Positions 50,554 through 62,350 are shown, numbered from the stretch's first letter. The stretch is DNA of 64,000 nt from an uncultured Clostridia bacterium (GCA_947570215.1 CANOTO010000002.1:1-64000), one strand, 5' to 3'. The notes: generated by a model from the sequence alone, not told the origin. Made by a program: numbers and translations.

Positions 50554-50607
50554 CTCGGCAGTTTTGTTGTCTGCTGTCGCTCGGATAACGGTAAGTTATT
50601 ATAATAT

Positions 50608-50668
50608 GTCATTTCGACCAAGTGAGCGAAGCGAACGCGTGAAGAAATCCAGCGCAGCGCAACCTTAT
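50608..50668. repeat. TCATTTCGACC-type palindromic repeat
   Basis: GTCATTTCGACC (50608-50619) to AGAAATCC (50643-50650), with the characteristic GTGAGCGAAGCGAAC centre and the tail AGCGCAGCGCAACCTTATGA. It lies between convergent genes. Confidence 0.65.
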
Positions 50669-50740
50669 GAGAAAAAACACAAGGTCTAAAAATCAACAAA
50701 AAAAAGTTATCCGCTTATTTCGGATAACTTTTTATAATTA

Positions 50741-51061
50741 TTATTGAATTTTATCGCCGTTTTCTTCCGATTTGCCGTACAAGAAGTTAAGTCTTTCCAG
50801 CAGTTCGTCGTGAGTGATATCTTTAGAATTTGCTACCGAAAAAACAAACAGCGCGTTGCATTCGGGATATTCCAATACAATCGCCTGTAAAGGATTTATA
50901 AGTATATTGTGTTCCCGCGTATTATTCCGTCTGTATAATATATTTTTTTCCGGCGTGGATAAATCTTTCATATTGATAATATATATTCCCGCATCGCAGA
51001 TTACGGCATATTTGATATGATCTTTTTTTGAAGATACTTTTGTACGTTTCGCGGTAAGGTA
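50741..51061 (-). pseudogene. fragment of an unknown protein, truncated at its N-terminus
   Basis: The minus-strand frame is open from 51061 down to the stop at 50741 (106 codons) but has its first ATG only at 50971. The residues before that ATG (VSSKKDHIKYAVICDAGIYI) read like protein and continue smoothly into it, so the front has probably been lost. The upstream end is a double stop at 51062-51067. The point lies within 20 bases of where the plus-strand OLD-like gene also loses its N-terminus, which suggests one rearrangement junction. No family was recognised. Confidence 0.5.
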
Positions 51062-51075
51062 TTATTAGGTTTCGC

Positions 51076-52362
51076 ATGCATAGTGAAATTTTTCATCATC
51101 TCGATATTTTGCGGATCGTCTTGGTAATAGCTTCGACCCAATATCAGCAACAATTCGGAGTAAACTTTTGGCCGAAAATCATAAAATATGTGGAAAACCC
51201 GCTGTCGGACAATAACTTTTCTATAAAATACAATAGTGTAGGTGATGACTATTTTTTTAAGAAAGTATTAAAAGCTATTAACGTCAAGGTTGAAGAAGTA
51301 AATAATGCTTACTCGGTATTTAGAAATACAAATAATAGGGGTGCTCTGGATAGTTTTCAAAATAAAATAAATATAAAATTAAAGAAACTTGCTCACGATT
51401 TTAATAAATTGTATTATGTTGATGACGAAACGTATAGTTTCAAGTTGTCGTTTGAAAGTGAAAGGATTTATTTTTATATAATGCGCAACGGTGAAGGGAT
51501 GCCATTGAACTATCAATCAACAGGCTTCAAATGGTTTTTCAATTTGTATTTCAATTTACTCGTGGATAACGAGTTGAATGCAGGAGATATAATTATAATG
51601 GACGAGCCTGCAACGCATTTACACGTTCAGGGACAATACGAATTGCGTAAATTCTTGAAAGAATTTGCTATAAAAAACGATATTACGATAGTTATAGCAA
51701 CGCATTCGCCGTTTTTAATAGATATGGATTATTTGGACGAATTACGAGTTGTATCTAATTGTAAAAATATGTCGTCCGTTTGTAACGATTTTTCGACTAT
51801 GGATTTGGACGATCCCGATTCGTTAAAGCCGATTAAAGAGTCTTTGACGGTTAAGAACTATATTTTGACCGACCCTGACAAAAAAGTGGTGTTTGTAGAA
51901 GGAATCACAGATTACAATTATATGGTTGCTTTCAAAAAGTATTTCAAACGCGACGATATCATATTCTTGCCGATAAAGGGTGTCGGGGACGGCAAAAGCG
52001 CAGACATTAAAGTGAAACAGTTAGAAATAAGTAAACGCTTAGTTGCAATACGAAAGAATAATCCTATTTTAATGGTGGACGGCGATAAAGCCGGATACGC
52101 TATGCAAAAGGCAAACAAAGAAAATTCGGTACTCGAAGTATTTACGTTAAAAGACGTGTCCGCAGATTTTTCGGAAATTGAATCATTATTCACGACGAGC
52201 GACGCTAAAAAAGTTGGTTTATTGACTGATAGCGGAACAACGTATATAAAACAATCAAACTTATCTGCAGTTTTCAAAACATATACTGATATTGAAAAAA
52301 CATTATCGAAAACCACAATTGCCAATTTTAAGAAAGTATTTGATTATATCGAAAACTTATAA
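51076..52362 (+). CDS. OLD-family ATPase/nuclease lacking its N-terminal Walker A part
   Basis: The protein has the second half of an ABC-type ATPase (STGFKWFFNLYFNLL; Walker B IIIMDEPATHLHVQGQYELR; TIVIATHSPFLIDMDYLDEL) followed by a TOPRIM nuclease domain (VVFVEGITDYNYMV; ILMVDGDKAGYAMQ), as in OLD and GajA-type proteins. The N-terminal strand and the Walker A loop, normally in the first 40-60 residues, are missing. An in-frame stop stands at 51055-51057. It is therefore either a pseudogene or an ATPase-dead remnant. The codon use is AT-rich compared with neighbours, which suggests transfer. Confidence 0.75.
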   Translation: MHSEIFHHLDILRIVLVIASTQYQQQFGVNFWPKIIKYVENPLSDNNFSIKYNSVGDDYFFKKVLKAINVKVEEVNNAYSVFRNTNNRGALDSFQNKINIKLKKLAHDFNKLYYVDDETYSFKLSFESERIYFYIMRNGEGMPLNYQSTGFKWFFNLYFNLLVDNELNAGDIIIMDEPATHLHVQGQYELRKFLKEFAIKNDITIVIATHSPFLIDMDYLDELRVVSNCKNMSSVCNDFSTMDLDDPDSLKPIKESLTVKNYILTDPDKKVVFVEGITDYNYMVAFKKYFKRDDIIFLPIKGVGDGKSADIKVKQLEISKRLVAIRKNNPILMVDGDKAGYAMQKANKENSVLEVFTLKDVSADFSEIESLFTTSDAKKVGLLTDSGTTYIKQSNLSAVFKTYTDIEKTLSKTTIANFKKVFDYIENL

Positions 52363-52382
52363 AAAACAACGTTGTAAAATAT

Positions 52383-52412
52383 AAAGGAGCTATCCCGCGG
52401 GATAGCTCCTTT
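52383..52412. terminator. bidirectional terminator, 30-bp perfect palindrome
   Basis: AAAGGAGCTATCCCG and CGGGATAGCTCCTTT form a perfect 15-bp arm palindrome between the convergent OLD-like gene and nifJ. T-rich ends follow on both strands. Confidence 0.9.
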
Positions 52413-52474
52413 TGCACTACTTTTTTTGTTTGTGCGTCGGCGTTTGCGTTAACGCTTTGCAAATGTCAGGCGTA

Positions 52475-55993
<3,519 letters not shown>

Positions 55994-56050
55994 TTATTGT
56001 AAAATTTTTGCGCGGCTTGTCCGCAAAGCCGACAAGCCCCATACAAAACA

Positions 56051-56079
56051 ATTATAAACTTTTATGAGCGTAAAGTCAA
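56051..56079 (-). promoter_or_regulatory. promoter of nifJ
   Basis: On the minus strand TTGACT (56079-56074), 17-bp spacer, TATAAT (56056-56051). The leader includes a GGCTTGTC/GACAAGCC stem around 56012-56038. Confidence 0.8.
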
Positions 56080-56380
56080 GAACATAAACGGATATTGGTA
56101 TACCTTGCCGCCGTCAATCGTCTGATAATACGCGCGGAAGCAAATCTGCGCGGTGTTGCCGTAATTCCCATAGGGAATATAATTAGACGCAAATAAAAAG
56201 GTTTAGGCATAGCGTTAAGCTGTGCCTTTTCTCTGCTTTTTTTGTGTACGAATTATGCTACTCGTAGCTTAGTGAGATATAGATATGTTTTATATTTCCC
56301 GAAAAATTCAATCGATTGCGTTCTTTCATTTTTCGTGATATAATGACAGTAAGATAAACAGTAATTTGGCGGAGAGAAAA

Positions 56381-56941
56381 ATGAACGATATATTGGTATT
56401 TTCGGAAAGAGCGGAATTCCGAAATTGGCTAACTGAAAATTGTCTTTCTACCGATGGCGTTTGGCTTTTGTTTGGTAAGCACGGCAATCCGAAAACGATT
56501 AAAGCAGACGAAGCATTGGAAGAAGCCCTTTGCTTTGGTTGGATTGACGGACAAATGCAAAGCATTGATAACAATACCTATAAAAAGTATTTTTCTATGC
56601 GCCGAGTGAACTGCAAGTGGTCGGAGAAAAACAAGACTTTGGTAAAAGTTCTCGAAGAACGGGGACTTATGACTGACTTCGGCAGAAAGAAAATCGAGGA
56701 AGCAAAACAAAACGGACAATGGTATGCCCCGAAACCTGCGGCGGTTACGGAAGAACAAATTGCCGCGCTTGCCGAAATTTTGAAAGCCTATGAGCCTGCT
56801 TATACAAATTTTTCGGCAATGTCATTATCGGTAAAGAAAACGTATGTAAAAGCATATTTAGATGCCAAAACGGACACGGGGCGCGAAAAGAGAATTGCGT
56901 GGATGGTAGAACGGCTTAATAAAAATCTAAAACCGATGTAA
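56381..56941 (+). CDS. YdeI/OmpD-associated family protein
   Basis: The 186-residue protein belongs to the YdeI (bacteriocin-protection, OmpD-associated) family: FRNWLTENCLSTDGVWLLFG, then the family signature EALCFGWIDGQ, then KKYFSMRRVNCKWSEKN, and a C-terminal helical part (EKRIAWMVERLNKNLKPM). The family has been linked to resistance to antimicrobial peptides and oxidative damage, with no known enzyme activity. ATG 56381 fits GGAGAG at 56371-56376. It is the only gene of cassette 1. Confidence 0.85.
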   Translation: MNDILVFSERAEFRNWLTENCLSTDGVWLLFGKHGNPKTIKADEALEEALCFGWIDGQMQSIDNNTYKKYFSMRRVNCKWSEKNKTLVKVLEERGLMTDFGRKKIEEAKQNGQWYAPKPAAVTEEQIAALAEILKAYEPAYTNFSAMSLSVKKTYVKAYLDAKTDTGREKRIAWMVERLNKNLKPM

Positions 56942-56979
56942 GATAAATTTCAATTTATCTTTCTAAATATTTTGCAGTA

Positions 56980-57013
56980 AAAAGCTCTCGAACATATCGT
57001 TCGAGAGCTTTTG
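56980..57013 (+). terminator. terminator of cassette 1 gene
   Basis: AAAAGCTCTCGAA (56980-56992) pairs perfectly with TTCGAGAGCTTTT (57001-57013). Confidence 0.85.
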
Positions 57014-57120
57014 TCCTTGCTTGAAAGTATAACTCTTAATAATTTAGTTTTTTAATTCCCTATGGGAAGTGCGCTTTGCCGCGGACGTTTTTTTTGTAAG
57101 CGGCTTAAGTCGGTACATAG

Positions 57121-57324
57121 TTATTTTTTTGTAATAACGGGACGCAGCGGTATCAAGTTCTGTTCGAAATACGTATCCATTTCGCATTGAAAGCGTGCAA
57201 GCGCGCTTTTTTTCGGTGCAAAAAATTCGCTTGCTTTAACAAGCATAGGCTTGCTCGGGGCAATCAATTTGGCGTAGATTGCTTTTATGTCGAATTGTTC
57301 GTTGCCGTTATATTCGCGGTTCAT
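57121..57324 (-). CDS. 67-residue protein divergent from the WYL regulator
   Basis: MNREYNGNEQFDIKAIYAKL starts a small protein with a Lys/Phe-rich centre (KASEFFAPKKSALARF) and an end in PVITKK. AGGGAGA precedes the ATG at 57324. It is divergent from the WYL-domain regulator and shares with it a region holding two perfect operators, so it is probably the regulator's main target. A promoter with an extended -10 (TGCTATAAT, 57400-57392 on the minus strand) fits. No family was recognised. Confidence 0.55.
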   Translation of the reverse strand: MNREYNGNEQFDIKAIYAKLIAPSKPMLVKASEFFAPKKSALARFQCEMDTYFEQNLIPLRPVITKK

Positions 57325-57409
57325 TCCAAGTCTCCCTTTCCTTATATTGTCAGGCTGCGGTTCTCTGCCGCAGTCCGATTTTTGTGATTACATTATAGCA
57401 CACTAAATA

Positions 57410-57491
57410 TGACAACTATTTGTCAGTTATTATAAAATTTTTTACATTTTTTCATCAAAAACTTGACAATATATTGTCAGTCTTTTATAAT
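57410..57491 (+). promoter_or_regulatory. WYL regulator promoter with two TGACAA-N4-TTGTCA operators
   Basis: TGACAACTATTTGTCA (57410-57425) and TGACAATATATTGTCA (57464-57479) are two copies of one operator type. The second overlaps the -35 box of a promoter, TTGACA (57463-57468), 17 bp, TATAAT (57486-57491). Further half sites TGACAAT follow at 57495 and TATTGTC near 57345. The first site covers the divergent promoter. Confidence 0.75.
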
Positions 57492-57602
57492 CGTGACAAT
57501 AGCGGTATATTTCGGTAAAACGAGCGGCTTCACTCCGTTCCGTATCGTTTTATGCCGCAAAAATTTTCGAAGTCGGCATCCGGTCGCAAGGAGAAACGAT
57601 AT

Positions 57603-58520
57603 ATGCAAATCCCCGTACTTGTAGGAATACTTTCCACCCTGCTGTCCGCCGAAGGCTTGGTTCGCGCGGACGACCTTGCCAAAAAATTTGAAATAAGCTC
57701 GCGCTCCGTTTACCGATATATGGATATGCTGTCCGAAGGCGGCGTACCGATAGAGTCCTGCTTGGGTCGTGGGGGCGGTTGGCGCATAGTGGAAAATTAC
57801 AAGCTCAAAGCCACCTATTTTACCGAAGAAGAATACAACCGCTTGGTGTTTTCCGTACAAAGCTCGTCGCTGCAAGACGACGTTACGCGGCAGGTCTCGC
57901 AAAAGATTCAGGGCTTAAAGCGTACCCATGCCAACGCCACCGTGCTTATGTCCGAGCAGTTTATCGTTGATTCGCAGGACGTGTCCGTCGGCGACCGCGT
58001 AAGCGTTTTGTCGGAGTGCATTTCTCAAAAGACGCTGTGCGAGATAGAGTATCACGCCAAGGACGGCAGCGACTCGGTGCGCGTAGTCGAGCCGTACTGC
58101 CTTATTCTTAAAAACGGAATGTGGTACGTTTATTGTTTCTGTCGCCTGCGCAAGGGGTTTCGGTACTTCAAGGTGTCGCGCATCGTCAATCTCAAAGTCG
58201 GCGACCGTTTTGTCGGGCGCGCGTTTCAAGCGGACAGTAGCGTTATACAGACGGACGTATTGAAGGGCAAGGAAAACTGCGAAGTCATTTTAACCGTCGA
58301 GAGCGCCGCTTTGTCCGCCTGCGAAGAATGGCTGGGCGTAAGCAACGTCGCCAAGATGGGCGAAAGCTACATTGCCAAGGCAACGCTTCCCTACGACGAA
58401 GTGCTTATCAACAATATTTTGTCGTTAGGCGAAGGCGTGCGCGTAGAAAAACCGCAAAAGCTTCGTCTTGCGGTGGTGGAACGCTGTAACAGAATTGCAG
58501 CGGCTAATCATTCGGAATAA
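57603..58520 (+). CDS. WYL-domain transcriptional regulator (HTH-11/DeoR type)
   Basis: The N-terminus is a winged helix (LVGILSTLLSAEGLVRADDL; ISSRSVYRYMDMLSEGGVPI), followed by the WYL sensor domain near residues 125-215 with CEIEYHAKDG, EPYCLILKNGMWYVYCFCRL and FKVSRIVNLKV. WYL proteins sense ligands, often nucleic acid pieces, and many control defence or stress genes. The start at 57603 fits AGGAG at 57588-57592. It should bind the two perfect palindromes in the divergent promoter region and control itself and the 67-residue gene. Confidence 0.88.
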   Translation: MQIPVLVGILSTLLSAEGLVRADDLAKKFEISSRSVYRYMDMLSEGGVPIESCLGRGGGWRIVENYKLKATYFTEEEYNRLVFSVQSSSLQDDVTRQVSQKIQGLKRTHANATVLMSEQFIVDSQDVSVGDRVSVLSECISQKTLCEIEYHAKDGSDSVRVVEPYCLILKNGMWYVYCFCRLRKGFRYFKVSRIVNLKVGDRFVGRAFQADSSVIQTDVLKGKENCEVILTVESAALSACEEWLGVSNVAKMGESYIAKATLPYDEVLINNILSLGEGVRVEKPQKLRLAVVERCNRIAAANHSE

Positions 58521-58523
58521 ACC

Positions 58524-58777
58524 GCTCGCGTATTCTCACGAAAACGGTTTCACTTTGCTCGATGTATTATAAAGCAATGTCATTTCGACCGCGTTACGCG
58601 TTAAACGTATGTCCCCTGCGGGAATTACGTAGCCAAAGCGGTCAATGGGCTATGCCCGTAAACCTCGAAGCGAGCGGATATACTATAGGACTTGCTTGTT
58701 AAAGCTGCTCTGATTATGCCGCTTCGACCAAGTTATGCAAAGCATTGCGCGCGGAGAAGTCCGCCGAAGCGGAATCG
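58524..58777. repeat. repeat block between convergent genes, overlapping the murG end
   Basis: GCTCGCG (58524-58530) starts 3 bases after the WYL stop. GTCATTTCGACC (58579-58590) and GCTTCGACC with GGAGAAGTCC (58721-58762) form two copies of the second module. The last one covers the final 21 codons of murG. Confidence 0.65.
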
Positions 58778-59811
58778 AATTTTATTTTTTTTTTCATTTT
58801 CAATATTTCTTCTATCGTTTTGTCCGTGCCGTACAAGTCGGCGTTCTGTTTTTGTTTGCGAATAATTGTTTGGCGGTTTTCATACGCCCGTTTGATCGCG
58901 TTCGACAGCGTTTTTGTCAAATTATCTTCGGATACGGTAATTCCGCAGCCGCGGCTTACAAACCATTCTGCGTTCTTTACCTGTTCTCCGCGCGAGCATT
59001 TTGTAAGCGGTACGGTAACGAACGGTACGTTTGCCAATGTCAGCTCCGCAAGACTTGTCGATCCTGCGCGGGTCAGACATACGTCACTTGCGGCAAACAA
59101 ATCTCCCACGTCGGTTGCGTATTCCGTTTGATGAACGAAGCCGCAGTCTATGCTTTTGCCTTTGCCCGTTATCACAAATATGTCGAACGTATCCGCAAGT
59201 CGTTCGTTTGCTGTTACCGCTTCGTTTAATGCGTTTGCGCCGAGACTTCCGCCCATAATCAGCAATATCGGCTTTTTACCGTCGAAGCCCATTGTTTCGA
59301 GTCCTTTTTGCCTGTCTCCATTCAATATTTCTTCTCTTACTATAACGCCTACTATTTTGGCTTTTTTGTCGCAGGGGAAGGACGCTAAAAATTCCGTCGC
59401 AAACAGTTTGGATATGCGGTTGGCAAGTCCTAACGACATGTCGCTTTCGTGTATTATAGCGGGTATTTTCAGTTTTTTAGCGGCGATTATCACCGGCAAG
59501 CCAACGTAGCCGCCCTTGGAAAATACTACGTCGGGACGAATGCGTTCGAGATGCTTTTTGGCTTGTTTCACGCTTTTACACAGCTGAAAAGGCAGCGCCA
59601 AGTTGGATAACGTCAGTTTGCGCCGCAGCTTGTTCGCCGTAATTTCGGCGTATTCTTCGATTATGCCGTTGTCCACGTAAGGGCGAACTAAGTTTTTTTC
59701 CATACCGTCCGAGCCTATATAGTACAGTTTTTCCTTTGTCAGTTTGCTTGCAAGTGCCAAATTGGGCGTTACGTGACCTGCCGTACCGCCGCCGCTGAAT
59801 ACTATTTTCAT
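58714..59811 (-). CDS. murG: MurG-type UDP-N-acetylglucosamine transferase (lipid II synthesis)
   Basis: MurG adds GlcNAc to lipid I in peptidoglycan synthesis at the inner face of the membrane. SGGGTAGHVTPNLALA opens the N-terminal GT-B domain. PDVVFSKGGYVGLPVIIAAK, PAIIHESD and the donor-site region TRAGSTSLAELTLANVPFV are conserved. The 365-residue length is normal, but the last 21 residues (from about KFDSASADFSARNALHNL to the end) are encoded by a dispersed repeat. The gene stands outside the usual mur cluster, so it may be a second copy. Confidence 0.88.
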   Translation of the reverse strand: MKIVFSGGGTAGHVTPNLALASKLTKEKLYYIGSDGMEKNLVRPYVDNGIIEEYAEITANKLRRKLTLSNLALPFQLCKSVKQAKKHLERIRPDVVFSKGGYVGLPVIIAAKKLKIPAIIHESDMSLGLANRISKLFATEFLASFPCDKKAKIVGVIVREEILNGDRQKGLETMGFDGKKPILLIMGGSLGANALNEAVTANERLADTFDIFVITGKGKSIDCGFVHQTEYATDVGDLFAASDVCLTRAGSTSLAELTLANVPFVTVPLTKCSRGEQVKNAEWFVSRGCGITVSEDNLTKTLSNAIKRAYENRQTIIRKQKQNADLYGTDKTIEEILKMKKKIKFDSASADFSARNALHNLVEAA

Positions 59812-59956
59812 ATCATTAGTGTATGTAGAAAAACGCGGATTATTTGTATTTTACGTCGATTTCTATGCAAAATGTGTTTGTGTGCTTTTTGTCGCAAAAT
59901 GCAGTAAAGAACGAAGCAAAACGTGGTTTTTTCCACAAAAAGCGGAAAAAACGGTA

Positions 59957-59985
59957 TTGACAACGAATATGTGTTAATATATAAT
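59957..59985 (+). promoter_or_regulatory. promoter of the alpha/beta hydrolase gene
   Basis: TTGACA (59957-59962), 17-bp spacer, TATAAT (59980-59985), 59 bases before the start codon at 60045. Confidence 0.8.
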
Positions 59986-60044
59986 AATAGAGAAAAGTTT
60001 CGGCTTTTGTGAAAATTAAATTTACGCAAGGAAGGCGATTAAAT

Positions 60045-60950
60045 ATGATATTATCCGATTTTACATCTCACGACGGACGTAAAATAAAATTATACGTTTG
60101 GGACGAAGTTCAAAATCCCAAAGCTGTGGTAAAGATTGCTCACGGAATGGTAGAGCACTCCGCAAGATACGACGATTTCGCGCGGTATCTCAACGGCAAG
60201 GGGTATATAGTTGTTATGAACGATCACCGCGGACACGGTCTTACGGCAGAGCGCGACAGCTTGGGCTACGAAGAAGGGGATATGTGGACGAACAACGTCC
60301 GCGACCAGCTTACGTTGCTCGATTACTGCAAGGAAAAGTATAACCTTCCGCTGTTTATGATGGGGCATAGCTACGGCAGCTTCATTACGCAAGCCGTTGC
60401 GGAAGAACACCCCGACGTTGTCGGCTTCGTGCTTGTCGGTTCCAATTATATCAAGGGAGCAAGCTATTCCCTTTGCAAAACGGTGGCTTCCAATATGTGC
60501 CGCAACAAGGGCGGACGTTACCCTGCCAAGATGATAGTAAACCTGTCCTTCAAGCAGTATGAGAAGAAGATTCCCGGCAAAAACGCTTGGCTCAACCGCG
60601 ACGAAGCGGAAGTAAAAAAGTACAACGAAGACGAATTTTGCAGCTATATATGCTCCGCTAACTTCTATCGTACGTTTATGATCGGTATTTCCAAACTTTA
60701 CAAAAAGGAGTACTACAAGCAAATAAACGTTGACAAGCCTATTTTGCTTGTGGCGGGCGACAACGACCCCGTCGGCGAATACGGCAAGGGCGTAAAAAAG
60801 CTTAACAAGTTCTATCTCGACAAGGTCGGCGTCAAGGACGTTACGATGAAACTGTACGAAGGCGGCCGCCACGAGATACTCAACGAAACCTGCAAAGCTC
60901 AGGTGTACGACGACGTTTCCGCCTGGTTGGATGCCAAATTGGAAAAGTAG
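60045..60950 (+). CDS. alpha/beta hydrolase, monoacylglycerol lipase-like
   Basis: The 301-residue protein has a Lip/MGLL-type fold: VVKIAHGMVEHSARYDDFAR, NDHRGHGLT (oxyanion side), the nucleophile in MMGHSYGSF near residue 108, the acid in LVAGDNDPVGEYG and the histidine in YEGGRHEI. The start at 60045 fits AAGGAAGG at 60028-60035; a GTG further upstream is less likely. Such enzymes hydrolyse monoacylglycerols or lysophospholipids; the exact substrate is open. It is not secreted. Confidence 0.85.
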   Translation: MILSDFTSHDGRKIKLYVWDEVQNPKAVVKIAHGMVEHSARYDDFARYLNGKGYIVVMNDHRGHGLTAERDSLGYEEGDMWTNNVRDQLTLLDYCKEKYNLPLFMMGHSYGSFITQAVAEEHPDVVGFVLVGSNYIKGASYSLCKTVASNMCRNKGGRYPAKMIVNLSFKQYEKKIPGKNAWLNRDEAEVKKYNEDEFCSYICSANFYRTFMIGISKLYKKEYYKQINVDKPILLVAGDNDPVGEYGKGVKKLNKFYLDKVGVKDVTMKLYEGGRHEILNETCKAQVYDDVSAWLDAKLEK

Positions 60951-61129
60951 ATTTTCGGATATAAAAATTATAGCGGCTATTCGTTACCGTAGTTCCCATA
61001 GGGAATTTTCCACATAAGTATAGCGTACTATACCTTGCAAGCAAGGTGAGTGCGTTTTTGCTTTACCTTTTAATTTGATTGTCGTATAATAATAGAGTGA
61101 TAAACAGTGATTTACTGGAGATAAATTCG

Positions 61130-61963
61130 ATGGATATTAAAGAGTTAAAACGGCTTGCAGAAAAAGGAGATGCTAACGCACAATATGAATTGGGCGAATA
61201 TTTTAACGGTGAAGATAATTACGACGAGGCGGTTCATTGGTATCTTCTTGCCGCACAACAAGGTCACATAAAAGCGCAGTATGCTCTTGGTGACTGTTAT
61301 GCTCTTGGTTTTGGAGTAGAAGAAGATTGGGAACAAGCCTATCATTGGTTTTATAGTGCGGCAAAGCAAGGCTATGCTGAGGCACAATTTGATGTCGCCG
61401 AATGTCTTGCCACGGGTACGGGTGTGGAAGAAAATAAAACAGATGCTGTTGGTTGGTATCTCAAATCCGCACAGGGAGGTTGTGCTTTCGCACAAGTGGC
61501 TGTCGGCATTTTATATAAAGATGGAGAAATTGTTCCACAAAATTTTAGTGAAGCTGCCAAATGGTATCAACTTGCCGCAGAACAAGGTGATTTAGAAGGA
61601 CAGTACAATCTTGGTTGTTTGTATCTAAACGGACACGGTGTAGAACAAAACTACGAGAGAGCTTTTGAATTGTTTACGCTTGCGGCGTCAGACCATAAAT
61701 ACGGTTCTATATATGCTTTGAACAATATTGGGTATTGTTATGAGAACGGCTACGGCGTTACTCAAAATGCGGAAAAGGCGTTTGAATACTATCTATTGGC
61801 GGCACAACGCGGAGATGAAGTAGCGGCATTTAATGTCGGCGAGTGTTATGAGCTTGGTAAAGGCGTTTCAAAAAATTTGTCAAAATCACTTGAATGGTAT
61901 CGAATAGCTGCCGAGCGCGGAGACGAAGATGCTCAAAAGAAAGTACAAGAATTAATGAAGTAA
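61130..61963 (+). CDS. Sel1-like (SLR) tetratricopeptide repeat protein
   Basis: The 277-residue protein consists of seven to eight Sel1-like repeats of 36 residues. Examples are AEKGDANAQYELGEYFNGED, AAQQGHIKAQYALGDCYALG and AAQRGDEVAAFNVGECYELG. SLR proteins are scaffolds for protein-protein contacts in signalling or secretion. There is no signal peptide or anchor, so it is cytoplasmic. ATG 61130 fits GGAG at 61117-61120. It is the only gene of cassette 2. Confidence 0.88.
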   Translation: MDIKELKRLAEKGDANAQYELGEYFNGEDNYDEAVHWYLLAAQQGHIKAQYALGDCYALGFGVEEDWEQAYHWFYSAAKQGYAEAQFDVAECLATGTGVEENKTDAVGWYLKSAQGGCAFAQVAVGILYKDGEIVPQNFSEAAKWYQLAAEQGDLEGQYNLGCLYLNGHGVEQNYERAFELFTLAASDHKYGSIYALNNIGYCYENGYGVTQNAEKAFEYYLLAAQRGDEVAAFNVGECYELGKGVSKNLSKSLEWYRIAAERGDEDAQKKVQELMK

Positions 61964-61994
61964 CATTGTAAATTTCAATTTATCAGGTAAATAT

Positions 61995-62029
61995 AAAAAG
62001 CGAAGAATTTTGAATTTCTTCGCTTTTTT
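61995..62029 (+). terminator. terminator of cassette 2 gene
   Basis: AAAAAGCGAAGAA (61995-62007) pairs with TTCTTCGCTTTTT (62016-62028); the T-run continues and the right cassette end follows directly. Confidence 0.85.
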
Positions 62030-62088
62030 AATTCTCTATGGGAAGTGCGTTTTCCGATAGCCGTTTTTATTTTTTGCGCATTAAGATT

Positions 62089-62295
62089 TTATCTTGCGTG
62101 TATAAATAATTCTTCAAAGTGTATTTTCATTAGTAGCGCGATTTTGATTAACGTTATCGATTTGTGTTTACTGTTATTCAAAACCTTATCGTATGTATTT
62201 TTCGATATACCGCATTGTTTGCAAAATTCATTTACGGTCGTACCGTTTATTCCTTGGTATATTTTTTTAATCTCGCCGTTTATCTTGCGTTCCAT
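62089..62295 (-). CDS. small helix-turn-helix protein
   Basis: A 68-residue protein with an XRE-like HTH (TVNEFCKQCGISKNTYDKVL) and an end LIKIALLMKIHFEELFIHAR. AGGGAG precedes the ATG at 62295, which is preferred over the longer frame. It is divergent from the XRE gene at 62407. The 111 bases between them carry an inverted repeat (62351-62369). The role is unknown. Confidence 0.65.
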   Translation of the reverse strand: MERKINGEIKKIYQGINGTTVNEFCKQCGISKNTYDKVLNNSKHKSITLIKIALLMKIHFEELFIHAR

Positions 62296-62350
62296 TTTTA
62301 CTCCCTTACAGTATTGCTCATTCGGCAATCGAACGGGATAATTGTATTAA

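Larger units (their letters stand above)
56165..57069 (+). mobile_element. cassette-like element 1 carrying a YdeI-type gene
   Basis: The element is bounded by TTCCCATAGGGAA (56165-56177) and its inverted form TTCCCTATGGGAA (57057-57069). Inside come a hairpin (AGGCATAGC, about 56205-56226), a promoter TTGCGT/17 bp/TATAAT (56316-56344), GATAAACAGT (56353-56362), the gene, AAATTTCAATTTATC (56945-56959) and a terminator. All of these parts are repeated in the element at 60993-62044. No transposase is inside, so movement would need an outside enzyme. Confidence 0.6.
60993..62044 (+). mobile_element. cassette-like element 2 carrying a Sel1-repeat gene
   Basis: TTCCCATAGGGAA (60993-61005) and TTCTCTATGGGAA (62032-62044) mark the ends. 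Exactly 12 bases further out on each side lie CGGCTAT (60974-60980) and ATAGCCG (62057-62063), so the terminal inverted repeat is longer than the core. Inside are a GTATAG/CTATAC hairpin, a promoter TTTACC/17 bp/TATAAT (61062-61090), GATAAACAGT (61099-61108), the gene, AAATTTCAATTTATC (61970-61984) and a terminator, in the same order as in cassette 1. Confidence 0.6.

Noticed and set aside
56165-62044. Integron attC cassettes
   Set aside because: The ends lack GTTRRRY/RYYYAAC core sites and no tyrosine integrase is near; the ends are simple inverted repeats.
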